Origin: Dehalococcoidia bacterium
GTDB lineage: Bacteria; Chloroflexota; Dehalococcoidia; GIF9; AB-539-J10
Reading direction: 5' to 3'
NCBI GenBank assembly: GCA_030627025.1
Contig: DAOUSX010000062.1
Location: 1 to 6,367 of the forward strand
Length of the DNA stretch: 6,367 nucleotides
Shown here: positions 1 to 5,924 of the stretch, piece after piece
Position numbering within the stretch: position 1 is the first letter of the stretch
Layout of the letters: every line of letters starts with the position of its first letter
The notes under the pieces: generated by a model
The model's database searches: none
Told to the model about the DNA's origin: nothing
The model's input: only the letters and a program-made list of their open reading frames with translations
Position numbers and translations under genes: made by a program

Positions 1-1682
1 AGAAAATTCGCAACCGCTTTGGTCAGTTCCGTTTTACCAACACCCGTGGGGCCGACAAAAACGAAGCTGCCAACGGGCCGTTTGGGGTCTTTGAGGCCAG
101 CCCTGCCTCGCCTTACTGCTTCACAGACAGCAGCCACAGCTTCCTCTTGGTTTACTATCCTCTGGTGAATCCTCTCCTCCATGTGGACCAATTTCTCACT
201 CTCGGCCTCAAGCATTCGGGAAATGGGAATCCCTGTCCATTGTGAGATAAGTTGAGCGATATCCTCTTCGTTAACTACAGCGTCCGTCTTTATTCCTTGA
301 AGCCATTTTGTCTTGGCTTCGTTATATTTTGGCTCTAATCGCAATCTTTCCGCTCTCAGTTCCGCTGCTTGTTGATAATCCCCTCGCTGTGAAGCAGCCT
401 GTTCCTCATCAAGCAAACGCTTCACCTTCTGTTCCAGTTCAGTGATCTCTGGGGGGGCGGTTTCCCGGTCAATACGTAGCTTGCTGGCAGCTTCATCAAG
501 GAGGTCAATGGCTTTATCAGGCAAGAATCTATCAGCAATGTAGCGTTGACTGAGCTTCGCTGCTGCTACTAAAGCTGAATCATCGATTTGTATCTTGTGG
601 TGAGCTTCGTATCTGGGCTTTAGACCCTTAAGCATCTCTATGGTAGTATCAGCACTTGGTTCATCGATGAAAACGGGTTGAAAACGCCGTTCCAATGCTT
701 TGTCCTTTTCAATGTGCTCTCGATAGTCGTTCAGAGTGGTAGCTCCAATGCATTGAAGCTCACCTCGAGATAAGGCTGGCTTGAGCATATTACTGGCATC
801 AATCGCCCCCTCGGCGCCACCGGCACCTACCACAGTATGGAGCTCATCAATGAACAGAATTACCTCCCCGCTTGCTTGGCGAATTTCATCAAGAACTGCT
901 TTCAGCCTTTCTTCGAATTCGCCTCGAAACTTACTTCCTGCTACCAATGCTCCCATGTCTAGGGCGACTACCCTTTTCCCTTTAAGTGAGTTAGGGACAT
1001 CTTCAGCGGCAATTCTCTGGGCGAGACCTTCAGCAATAGCAGTCTTGCCCACGCCAGCATCGCCAATCACCACAGGATTATTCTTGGTTCGTCGGGAGAG
1101 TATCTGTATTACTCGTTTGATCTCGCTTTCTCTGCCGATGACAGGGTCGAGCTTGCCGTGTCGGGCTAACTCGGTGAGGTCATGCCCGTATTTTGCCAGG
1201 GAGCGGTACTTGCTCTCAGCACGGCGGTCGGTAACTCGATGGACACCACGAATGCGGCGCAGGGCCTGGTATATTTTCTCCTGTGTGATACCCGACTCCG
1301 CCAGGATTTTGCTGGCATCACCCTTGCCCTCACTGGCGATGGCGATGAGCAGATGTTCAGTGCTGACGAACTCATCCTTTAACCTATCGGCTTCACGAGC
1401 GGCCTCTTCCATTAGTTGGGAAATACGGGGCGTAGCATAAATTTGTACTCCTACGTAATTTATTTGGGGATAATTTCGTAATGTTTTGTCCACACGACTT
1501 TTGACTTCCTCCACATCTATACTGAGCTCATCCAATATTTGATGGGTTATTCCTGTTTCCTGCTCGAGCAGAGCTAGCAAGATGTGCTCTACATCCCATT
1601 GGCTATGTCGATAGCGGCGGACTAGCTCCTGTGATGCTGCTAGAGCCTCCTGTGCTTGCTCGGTAAATCTTTCCATCGCCAT
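1..1682 (-). CDS. clpC: ClpC-type AAA+ ATPase, Clp protease ATP-binding subunit (3' part outside window)
   Basis: Hexameric AAA+ unfoldase of the Hsp100/Clp family, cytosolic, which unfolds proteins for a partner protease (ClpP in the ClpC group). About 560 residues are visible with no stop. In order: a Clp N-domain with two repeats (about residues 4-145); ATPase domain 1 with Walker A GDAGVGKT (207-214) and Walker B ILFIDE (275-280); a short middle domain with a UVR-like helix (about 412-455, containing [15 protein letters not shown]); [10 protein letters not shown]; and ATPase domain 2 up to its Walker A GPTGVGKT (544-551). The middle domain is much shorter than the long coiled coil of ClpB, so I favour ClpC over the ClpB disaggregase. 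The ClpP-docking loop that would settle it lies beyond the window. The start is the ATG at 1682 (MAMERFTEQ), with GGAG seven bases upstream; the second ATG at 1676 is less well spaced. The Asp in the first Walker A, where GEPGVGKT is usual, is a mild oddity. The gene follows the Nudix gene on the same strand after 119 bases and has its own promoter. Confidence 0.93.
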   Translation of the reverse strand, partial: MAMERFTEQAQEALAASQELVRRYRHSQWDVEHILLALLEQETGITHQILDELSIDVEEVKSRVDKTLRNYPQINYVGVQIYATPRISQLMEEAAREADRLKDEFVSTEHLLIAIASEGKGDASKILAESGITQEKIYQALRRIRGVHRVTDRRAESKYRSLAKYGHDLTELARHGKLDPVIGRESEIKRVIQILSRRTKNNPVVIGDAGVGKTAIAEGLAQRIAAEDVPNSLKGKRVVALDMGALVAGSKFRGEFEERLKAVLDEIRQASGEVILFIDELHTVVGAGGAEGAIDASNMLKPALSRGELQCIGATTLNDYREHIEKDKALERRFQPVFIDEPSADTTIEMLKGLKPRYEAHHKIQIDDSALVAAAKLSQRYIADRFLPDKAIDLLDEAASKLRIDRETAPPEITELEQKVKRLLDEEQAASQRGDYQQAAELRAERLRLEPKYNEAKTKWLQGIKTDAVVNEEDIAQLISQWTGIPISRMLEAESEKLVHMEERIHQRIVNQEEAVAAVCEAVRRGRAGLKDPKRPVGSFVFVGPTGVGKTELTKAVANF

Positions 1683-1689
1683 TGAGGGT

Positions 1690-1700
1690 CTCCTCTCCTT
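1690..1700 (-). promoter_or_regulatory. Ribosome binding site of the clpC-like gene
   Basis: On the minus strand the sequence reads AAGGAGAGGAG followed by seven bases and then ATG at 1682. Two overlapping Shine-Dalgarno cores are present. The spacing favours the ATG at 1682 over the in-frame ATG six bases further on. Confidence 0.75.
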
Positions 1701-1718
1701 ATGTTAAAATATACGCTA

Positions 1719-1747
1719 ATTATAGCTAAGGGCGAGGCTTTTAGCAA
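1719..1747 (-). promoter_or_regulatory. Sigma-70-type promoter of the clpC-like gene
   Basis: Minus strand: -35 TTGCTA (1742-1747), a 17-base spacer, and a perfect -10 TATAAT (1719-1724). Transcription would begin near 1712, giving a leader of about 30 bases that contains the ribosome binding site. I see no CIRCE inverted repeat and no obvious CtsR-like tandem heptamers around it, so heat-shock control by HrcA is not supported here. The promoter suggests clpC is transcribed on its own as well as by read-through from the Nudix gene. Confidence 0.65.
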
Positions 1748-1801
1748 AAGGTAAACAAAGTCAAAGCCAAGGGAACCAAGAGCAAGAAGTAAATAGTTAT
1801 G

Positions 1802-2368
1802 CTATAAACCTTCCTGTTGCAATAACTCCACAAATTGTCTGATGATATAGGCTGTAGCTCCCCAGACAGTATGTCCCTGATATTCATAGAAGTAAACGGG
1901 GAAAGTTTGCCCGTTGATGGTTGCATATTCCTGGCTAAAATTCTTCCTGTCCATCAATGCTGATAAGGGAATGGAGAAAATTTGCTGTACCTCATCAGGA
2001 TTTGCTTTAAACGGGTAAGGATAGGGGATGAAGGCTACAAAAGGGGAGATAACGCAACCACTGGTGACAGTGATGGCGTCGTCCAATTCGCCCAGAAATT
2101 CAATGTCTTTCTTGGCTAGGCATATCTCTTCTTCGGCTTCTCTTAAAGCGGTGTTGATAAGGCTAACGTCACCTGGCTGGTGGATTCCCCCGGGGAAGCA
2201 TGCTTCCCCTTGGTGAAAGTTTACTCCCCCACTCCTCTCAGTAAATAGAAGGTGATACTCTCCCTGGGCATAAAATAACGGGACAAGCACTGCTGAGGGA
2301 ATTAAATCCTTGCTATTGATCCTCTTCTTGTAATAGTGACTGAGAATTTGCTTGATTTTCTGTTTCAT
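1802..2368 (-). CDS. Nudix hydrolase, CoA pyrophosphatase (NudL-like)
   Basis: Predicted cytosolic, metal-dependent Nudix hydrolase of 188 residues. Members of this subgroup split CoA or acyl-CoA into phosphopantetheine and 3',5'-ADP. Visible in sequence: the family motif before the Nudix box, LLFTERSGGVNFHQGEACFPGG in two parts (LLFTERS at 40-46, then HQGEACFPGG at 52-61), and the Nudix helix LREAEEEICL (75-84) with metal-binding Glu at 77, 80 and 81. The GG-x5-D-x8-RE spacing is that of NudL-type enzymes, one residue longer than the classic Nudix box. The usual Gly before the last hydrophobic residue is Cys83. The longest reading frame begins at a TTG at 2410 (202 residues), but a -10 box lies inside that extension, so I choose the ATG at 2368. 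The exact substrate is inferred from family resemblance only. It is divergent from dnaJ and upstream of the clpC-like gene. Confidence 0.85.
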   Translation of the reverse strand: MKQKIKQILSHYYKKRINSKDLIPSAVLVPLFYAQGEYHLLFTERSGGVNFHQGEACFPGGIHQPGDVSLINTALREAEEEICLAKKDIEFLGELDDAITVTSGCVISPFVAFIPYPYPFKANPDEVQQIFSIPLSALMDRKNFSQEYATINGQTFPVYFYEYQGHTVWGATAYIIRQFVELLQQEGL

Positions 2369-2377
2369 TACTTTAGG

Positions 2378-2386
2378 ATTATAGCA
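2378..2386 (-). promoter_or_regulatory. Extended -10 promoter of the Nudix gene, probable leaderless start
   Basis: The minus strand reads TGCTATAAT: a perfect -10 hexamer (2378-2383) preceded by the TGn extension. No good -35 is visible at 17 bases, as is common for extended -10 promoters. Initiation about seven bases downstream would fall at 2370-2372, only 2-4 bases before the ATG at 2368. The transcript would then have no room for a Shine-Dalgarno site. Confidence 0.55.
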
Positions 2387-2396
2387 TGTATAAAAT

Positions 2397-2426
2397 TTGC
2401 TAATGCACAAACTAAAGAGCTATACT
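2397..2426 (+). promoter_or_regulatory. Sigma-70-type promoter of dnaJ
   Basis: Plus strand: -35 TTGCTA (2397-2402), an 18-base spacer and -10 TATACT (2421-2426), placing the start near 2433 and giving a leader of about 17 bases. The -35 hexamer equals that of the clpC-like promoter. It lies within about 15 bases of the oppositely directed Nudix -10 box, so the two promoters probably compete or are regulated together. No CIRCE element is present. Confidence 0.55.
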
Positions 2427-2449
2427 AAAAGTTTGGGGGTTAAACACTT

Positions 2450-3523
2450 ATGGCGGTGAGACGCGATTATTATGAAGTGCTTGGAGTGCCTCGAAATGCT
2501 ACTGAGGAGGAGATCAAGAGGGCATTTCGTAAGTTAGCTTTTCAATACCACCCTGACCATAACAAAGAATCTGGGGCAGAAGAGAGGTTCAAGGAGATAA
2601 GTGAGGCTTACCAGGTTCTTTGCGATGCCGAGAAGAGAGCTAATTATGACCGTTATGGTCGAGCTGAGGGAATACAGGGTTTTCCTGACTTTGGTTTCGG
2701 TGGACTTGGTGATATTTTCGAATCATTCTTCGGTTTTGGTGGAAGCCCATTTGGAGCTGCCACTGCTCAGCGTGCTCCACAGAGAGGAAGCGATCTAAGA
2801 GCATATATTACTCTTTCCTTTGAGGAGGCAGTTTTCGGTTGTAGCAAAGAAATTGGGGTAGAACGCGTCGAGAATTGCTCTTCATGCCATGGCCTTGGCA
2901 CCGAGCCAGGAACAAGTCCTCAAACTTGCCCCGAATGCCAGGGCACAGGGCAGGTAAGAAGGGTTCGCCAAAGTTTCTTTGGACGTTTTACTCACGTTAC
3001 CACCTGTCCCCGCTGTTCAGGCAGTGGGACAATAATAACTGATCCTTGCCGTCATTGCCGTGGAAGAGGGCGGGTAAAGGTGAAGAAGAAATTGGTGCTT
3101 GATATTCCCGCTGGCGTGGATGATGGCTATACTGTGGTTTTGGATGGCGAAGGCGACGTTGGATTATATGGTGGGAGACCTGGTGATGTTTACATCAGCC
3201 TGTCGGTGAAGCTAAGCAAGCTATTTCGCAGAGAAGGAAGTGATATTTTCTATGAATTGCCCATTAATTTTGCCCAGGCTGCCCTGGGCGATGAGGTGGA
3301 AGTGCCTTCCCTTGATGGCAGAATAAAATTAAACATACCCCCAGGAACCCAGAATGGAAGGCCTTTCCGTCTCAAAGGAAAGGGAATACCACATGCTAAT
3401 GGACACGGCAGGGGAGACGAGGTTGTTATTGTTCGTGTAGTCACCCCTGAGCATCTTGATAAAAGACAAAAGCGTCTTTTTCAGGAGCTGGCTGGGATGT
3501 TACCTGAGCCTAAGCAGCCCTAG
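2450..3523 (+). CDS. dnaJ: Chaperone protein DnaJ (type I Hsp40)
   Basis: Cytosolic co-chaperone that delivers unfolded substrates to DnaK and stimulates its ATPase. It has 357 residues, slightly short for type I DnaJ (usually about 370-390). Domains: J-domain (about 5-70) with the essential HPD at 34-36; a short Gly/Phe-rich linker (about 74-103); and a C-terminal domain containing the complete zinc-binding cluster of four CxxCxGxG repeats, CSSCHGLG (143-150), CPECQGTG (160-167), CPRCSGSG (186-193) and CRHCRGRG (200-207). The peptide-binding beta domains follow (about 208-340), with GGRPGDVYI and the [17 protein letters not shown] segment. All key residues are intact. The start ATG follows a weak GGGGGT ribosome site nine bases upstream. 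The gene stands alone: no grpE, dnaK or hrcA is adjacent within the window. It diverges from the Nudix gene and is followed by about 250 bases of degenerate DNA. Confidence 0.95.
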   Translation: MAVRRDYYEVLGVPRNATEEEIKRAFRKLAFQYHPDHNKESGAEERFKEISEAYQVLCDAEKRANYDRYGRAEGIQGFPDFGFGGLGDIFESFFGFGGSPFGAATAQRAPQRGSDLRAYITLSFEEAVFGCSKEIGVERVENCSSCHGLGTEPGTSPQTCPECQGTGQVRRVRQSFFGRFTHVTTCPRCSGSGTIITDPCRHCRGRGRVKVKKKLVLDIPAGVDDGYTVVLDGEGDVGLYGGRPGDVYISLSVKLSKLFRREGSDIFYELPINFAQAALGDEVEVPSLDGRIKLNIPPGTQNGRPFRLKGKGIPHANGHGRGDEVVIVRVVTPEHLDKRQKRLFQELAGMLPEPKQP

Positions 3524-3725
3524 AACGATTCTGGGGATTAAATAGTGTCGGCGAAGGAAAGAATCTATGTGCCGGCTAAGCGTATTCTGCTTTGCACGTC
3601 AGGTTGCGTCTCAAATTACGGAGATCATAGATAACCGCAAAATCTCTTCTAATTCACCCTCACCTGCAGGGAGTCAGGGGAGGGTGATCAAAGGAATTCT
3701 AAGAAAGTTATACTGAGGACTGTAA
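3524..3725. other. Intergenic region after dnaJ
   Basis: About 200 bases with no reading frame I can support on either strand. It contains the GC-rich hairpin at 3654-3687. A TATACT hexamer at 3709-3714 could be a -10 box for the genes to the right, but it has no good -35 partner (the best candidates near 3685-3691 match poorly). Confidence 0.5.
3654..3687. repeat. GC-rich inverted repeat (hairpin)
   Basis: Perfect 8-base arms TCACCCTC (3654-3661) and GAGGGTGA (3680-3687). After one A-G mismatch there are four more pairs, CCTG (3663-3666) with CAGG (3675-3678 allowing the offset), closing an 8-base loop. This is about 12 pairs in total. No run of T follows on the plus strand, so it is not a textbook intrinsic terminator. 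It may still end or stabilise the dnaJ transcript, or it may be one copy of a dispersed REP-like repeat. Confidence 0.6.
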
Positions 3726-3773
3726 ATCACAGTTGAGAAGGGGAAATTTTACCGCTGGATAGATGTATTTAGT

Positions 3774-4016
3774 GTGGTAGCTAACGCTCTAGTGCAAGGT
3801 CGAGGGCCAAATGAGGTTACCGATTTAGCATTGGGTGAAATCGCTAAAGTTAGTGGGGTTAACTGCTGCTGGCTACAACTGGTTGATGAAAAAAGCAGCT
3901 GGCTATGTAACAACACCAAGACTCAGGCTGTGGTACTAAAATACCAGCCAAAACAGTACCAATGCGTGATTCACAAAACGGAGAGTATCCGTCACTATAT
4001 GAGTATAGTTGAATAG
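3774..4016 (+). pseudogene. Truncated GAF-domain-like protein fragment
   Basis: An 80-residue frame beginning at GTG. The first part (VANALVQGRG, then LALGEIAKVSGVNCCWLQLVDE) resembles the first helix and first strands of a GAF sensor domain: helix, then A-x-x-x-G-V, then a hydrophobic strand ending in V-D-E. Protein-like sequence continues in frame upstream to about 3735 (FYRWIDVFSV), where there is no ATG, GTG or TTG, and a stop lies at 3723-3725, so the natural start seems lost. After about residue 45 the resemblance stops and the tail (from SSWLCNNTK onward) is not recognisable; a full GAF domain needs about 150 residues. I read this as the remnant of a sensor protein, possibly once the partner of the receiver gene downstream. 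A genuine small protein cannot be excluded. It ends 18 bases before the HTH gene. Confidence 0.45.
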
Positions 4017-4020
4017 TATT

Positions 4021-4025
4021 GGAGG
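4021..4025 (+). promoter_or_regulatory. Ribosome binding site of the HTH gene
   Basis: GGAGG followed by nine bases and then ATG at 4035. This is a near-ideal Shine-Dalgarno site and fixes the start of the small HTH protein. Confidence 0.65.
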
Positions 4026-4034
4026 TTCACTAGT

Positions 4035-4250
4035 ATGCCTGTAACAATAAACGGTCAAACATATTATAGAACCGTCGAAGTTTGTCGGACAGTTGGTATA
4101 AGTAGAGCTACTTTGTTTCGTTGGCTCAAGCAGGGCATATTGAGCAAATCTGAGCGCAGGGACAGGAGAGGATGGAGACTATTTACCAGGGATGAAATAG
4201 ACAGATTGAATAAAGAGGTCAACCAGATAAGTAGAACTGGAGGTTTGTAG
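4035..4250 (+). CDS. Small MerR/excisionase-type helix-turn-helix DNA-binding protein
   Basis: A 71-residue protein that is essentially one winged-HTH domain of the MerR N-terminal / HTH_17 type. TYYRTVEVCRTVGISRATLF (9-28) forms the helix-turn-helix, followed by RWLKQGIL and a basic wing with RRDRRGWRLFT (41-51), ending in a helix starting DEIDRL. There is no effector-binding or dimerisation domain, so it differs from full MerR regulators and resembles stand-alone DNA-binding modules such as excisionase-like proteins. Its targets are unknown; local control of the receiver-pilT genes is an inference from position. It is 43 bases upstream of the receiver gene, on the same strand. Its last 24 codons and downstream leader are duplicated at 5853-5960. 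Confidence 0.8.
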   Translation: MPVTINGQTYYRTVEVCRTVGISRATLFRWLKQGILSKSERRDRRGWRLFTRDEIDRLNKEVNQISRTGGL

Positions 4251-4286
4251 AATTGCACCAAGGGATTGCTGAAATTAAGAAGGAAG
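4179..4286 (+). repeat. Direct repeat, copy 1 (HTH gene tail plus receiver leader)
   Basis: A 108-bp segment covering the last HTH codons, the stop, and the intergenic leader up to the AGGAAG ribosome site of the receiver gene. It aligns without gaps to 5853-5960, offset 1674, with 12 mismatches by eye (about 89%). Mismatches cluster in the coding part; 4237-4284 is identical over 48 bases. Confidence 0.9.
4281..4286 (+). promoter_or_regulatory. Ribosome binding site of the receiver gene
   Basis: AGGAAG, seven bases before the ATG at 4294. It lies at the very end of the duplicated segment; in the downstream copy the same place reads AGGAGG but no receiver start codon follows. Confidence 0.6.
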
Positions 4287-4293
4287 TAGCAAA

Positions 4294-4683
4294 ATGAGCA
4301 AACGCATACTGGTAATTGACGATGAGGAGGCTATAAGAAAATTATTTGTTGCAGCGCTTAAAGGCACGTCATATCAAGTAGATACAGCCAACTCGGGTGA
4401 GCAAGGGATCGAGTTGGAACAAAAGACTAAATGTGACTTAATATTTCTTGACCTCAAGATGCCCGGTTTAAACGGTGTTGAAACTTTGCGCAGGCTATGG
4501 GAACTTGACCCAGGTGTACCTATTTACATCATAACGGCTTTTCACAAAGAGTTTTTGGATGAACTCGGAAGTGCCGCGGAAGACGGAATAAGTTTTGAGA
4601 TTCTTCATAAGCCGTTCGGTGCTAACGAGATTAATCTGATTGTAAGAAGCGTATTAGAAGGGCCGGTAGGATTTCAACAATAG
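4294..4683 (+). CDS. Stand-alone response regulator receiver (CheY-like) protein
   Basis: A 129-residue single-domain receiver with no output domain. All phosphorylation-site residues are present: acidic pair D9/D10 (after RILVI), phosphoacceptor D53 in LIFLDLKMPGLNG, T81 in IIITA-like YIITA, and the conserved K106-P107 in HKPF. The protein is therefore expected to be phosphorylated by a histidine kinase and to act by protein contact, as CheY-type and PilG/PilH-type proteins do. No kinase is in the window; the GAF fragment upstream may be what is left of one, which is speculation. Its position just ahead of a PilT ATPase suggests a role in type IV pilus or twitching control. The stop at 4681-4683 overlaps an AGGAGG site that serves a small ORF. 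Confidence 0.92.
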   Translation: MSKRILVIDDEEAIRKLFVAALKGTSYQVDTANSGEQGIELEQKTKCDLIFLDLKMPGLNGVETLRRLWELDPGVPIYIITAFHKEFLDELGSAAEDGISFEILHKPFGANEINLIVRSVLEGPVGFQQ

Positions 4684-4697
4684 GAGGAATGCCATAT

Positions 4698-4805
4698 ATG
4701 AATTCAGACTCTTGCTCAATGTCATCGCATCCAGGCTCTAAGAGCTCTCAGATTAGCTCAAAGTTGAGGGTTGTTAAAACTGCAGGGGTAATAGAATGCA
4801 AATAG
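4698..4805 (+). CDS. Possible 35-residue ORF between receiver gene and pilT
   Basis: It starts at ATG 4698, ten bases after a perfect AGGAGG (4682-4687) that overlaps the receiver stop codon. It encodes a Ser-rich, unrecognised peptide beginning MNSDSCSMSSHPG and ends at the TAG at 4803-4805, overlapping the first ten bases of pilT. The ribosome site is the best in the cassette, and the overlap would couple translation to pilT. There is no membrane segment or signal peptide. It could be a leader peptide, a remnant of a longer gene, or chance; the strong site and the overlap are the only support. Confidence 0.35.
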   Translation: MNSDSCSMSSHPGSKSSQISSKLRVVKTAGVIECK

Positions 4806-5365
4806 ATGAACTCCTAAAACTAGTGGTAGACAAAGGTGCCACTGATTTGCATCTCAAGGTGCCAAGCCCACCGGTGCTACGTATTGATGGTATGCTTATC
4901 CTTCAAGAAGATTTGCCACCACTTACAGTTGAAGATATCGAATTCGTATTTGAACAAGTTACTATTCAAGAGCAAAGGGATGCTTTCGTTAGGGAACGTG
5001 AGCTAGATTTTGCTTACTCTGTTCCTGGCTTAGCTCGATTCCGAGTTAGCGCACTGCAGCAAAGAGGCACAGTGAGCTTGGCCTTCCGGCTCGTCTCAAT
5101 TAAAGCTCCTTCCATTGATGAATTAGGACTGCCTCAAATTTGTAAGGAGCTTATTCTTCAACCAAACGGGCTTATCGTGGTTACTGGCCCTTCTGGCAGT
5201 GGCAAGTCGACTACCCTGGCAGCGATGATCAGTTATCTCAATGAAAATAAGATGCGGAATGTCATTACCATTGAAGACCCGATTGAATACTTATTCCGTG
5301 ACCAAAAATGTATCATACATCAGCGGGAGTTGGGACAGACACTAGATCCTTTTCCACAGCATTAA
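4796..5365 (+). CDS. PilT N-terminal part (first frame)
   Basis: 189 residues, of which the first 181 are PilT-like. It holds the PAS-like N-terminal domain with GATDLHLKV (14-22) and PVLRIDG, the FRVSALQQRGTVSLAFR segment, Walker A GPSGSGKS (131-138), and the Asp box ITIEDPIEY with E160, D161 and P162. After Q181 the reading is out of frame (TLDPFPQH) and stops. On its own this part lacks Walker B and the His box, so it could bind the nucleotide poorly if at all and would not work as a motor. Confidence 0.7.
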   Translation: MQIDELLKLVVDKGATDLHLKVPSPPVLRIDGMLILQEDLPPLTVEDIEFVFEQVTIQEQRDAFVRERELDFAYSVPGLARFRVSALQQRGTVSLAFRLVSIKAPSIDELGLPQICKELILQPNGLIVVTGPSGSGKSTTLAAMISYLNENKMRNVITIEDPIEYLFRDQKCIIHQRELGQTLDPFPQH

Positions 5366-5874
5366 TACATGCCCTCCGGCACGACCCAGATGTAATTGTC
5401 ATCGGAGAGATGCGTGACTTATCCACGATAACTACAGCTATCACAGCGGCCGAGACAGGGCACCTGGTGCTTGGCACACTACATACGATCGACGCTGCTC
5501 AAACTGTTGATCGTTTAGTTGATGTATTCCCAGCAATGCAGCAACGGCAAATCAGGCTACAGTTGTCACAGGTATTACAGGCAGTATTATCGCAGAGGCT
5601 CTTATCCTGTATTGCGGGGGGGCGAATAGCTGCCTTTGAAATTATGATTGTTAACAGTGTGATCAGGTCACTCGTCCGTGACGAGAAGCTCTTCGAAATA
5701 ACCCCTTGTATTGAAATGTCTACCGGAGCCGGCATGCAGACTATGGAGCGGGCGGTGGCCGACTTGGTAAGAAGGAACATAGTTTCCCAAGAAGAAGCCA
5801 TGATGCAAATCAGCGGCCCGATGGGACTGCAGCAATTACTTCAAAACGGAGCCTGTTTACTGAAGAGGGAATAG
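5308..5874 (+). CDS. PilT C-terminal part (second frame)
   Basis: PilT homology starts at Asp encoded at 5338, not at the ATG at 5308; the first ten residues are an out-of-frame reading. It contains Walker B PDVIVIGEMRD, the His box TAAETGHLVLGTLHT, DRLVDVFP, the AIRNLIRE-like VIRSLVRDEK, and the GMQTME motif typical of the PilT C-terminal domain. The natural end appears to be near LQQLLQ; the final residues (NGACLLKRE) come from DNA homologous to the HTH gene read in another frame. No ribosome binding site is evident for independent translation. Confidence 0.65.
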   Translation: MYHTSAGVGTDTRSFSTALIHALRHDPDVIVIGEMRDLSTITTAITAAETGHLVLGTLHTIDAAQTVDRLVDVFPAMQQRQIRLQLSQVLQAVLSQRLLSCIAGGRIAAFEIMIVNSVIRSLVRDEKLFEITPCIEMSTGAGMQTMERAVADLVRRNIVSQEEAMMQISGPMGLQQLLQNGACLLKRE

Positions 5875-5924
5875 ATAGATTGAATAAAGAGGTCAACCAG
5901 ATAAATAAAGCTGGAGGTTTGTAG
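5853..5924 (+). pseudogene. Relic of a second HTH gene (C-terminal 23 codons)
   Basis: Read in the HTH frame, this encodes LFTEEGIDRLNKEVNQ and then INKAGGL before a TAG, matching the C-terminus of the HTH protein at 4035-4250 residue for residue in length, with substitutions (TRDE to TEEG, ISRT to INKA). The HTH region itself and the start codon are missing. The substitutions show that it came from a diverged paralogue, not from a fresh copy of the intact gene. Confidence 0.75.

Larger units (their letters stand above)
4796..5874 (+). pseudogene. pilT: Type IV pilus retraction ATPase PilT, broken by a one-base deletion
   Basis: Two overlapping frames together make one PilT-family hexameric ATPase that powers pilus retraction at the inner membrane. 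Homology runs in the first frame up to Q181 (CAG at 5336-5338) and resumes in the -1 frame at GAC (5338-5340), so RELGQ is followed by DTRSFSTALIHA as expected for the family. A single G missing after CAG explains this. The joined product would be about 359 residues, the normal PilT length, and otherwise all motifs are intact. No X-XXY-YYZ slippery heptamer is at the junction, so programmed frameshifting looks unlikely; a recent inactivating mutation or an assembly error fits better. The start ATG (4796) has an AGGGG seven bases upstream and overlaps the small ORF. The last residues run into the duplicated HTH segment. Confidence 0.85.

Noticed and set aside
781..1440. Long plus-strand open frame of 219 codons
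   Set aside because: It lies antisense within the clpC-like gene, whose minus-strand translation is continuous and full of Clp motifs. Its product is low-complexity Ser/Leu/Arg-rich and resembles nothing.
1683..1801. Search for a CIRCE (HrcA) operator or a terminator between the Nudix gene and clpC
   Set aside because: No 9-base inverted repeat of the TTAGCACTC type and no GC-rich hairpin with a T-run are present.
1741..1926. Minus-strand 61-codon frame overlapping the end of the Nudix gene
   Set aside because: It is a shadow of the Nudix frame with no good ribosome site, and it runs through the clpC promoter.
3461..3481. AAAAGAC / GTCTTTTT inverted repeat resembling an intrinsic terminator
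   Set aside because: It lies inside the dnaJ coding region, the stem is only 7 pairs and AT-rich, and it encodes normal C-terminal residues.
5302..5310. CCAAAAATG as a slippery site for programmed -1 frameshifting in pilT
   Set aside because: It is not an X-XXY-YYZ heptamer, and PilT homology continues in the first frame for about ten more codons to Q181. A shift here would give a non-homologous stretch.
5499..5801. Minus-strand 100-codon frame within pilT
   Set aside because: It is antisense to clear PilT motifs (His box, GMQTME) and has no recognisable protein features.
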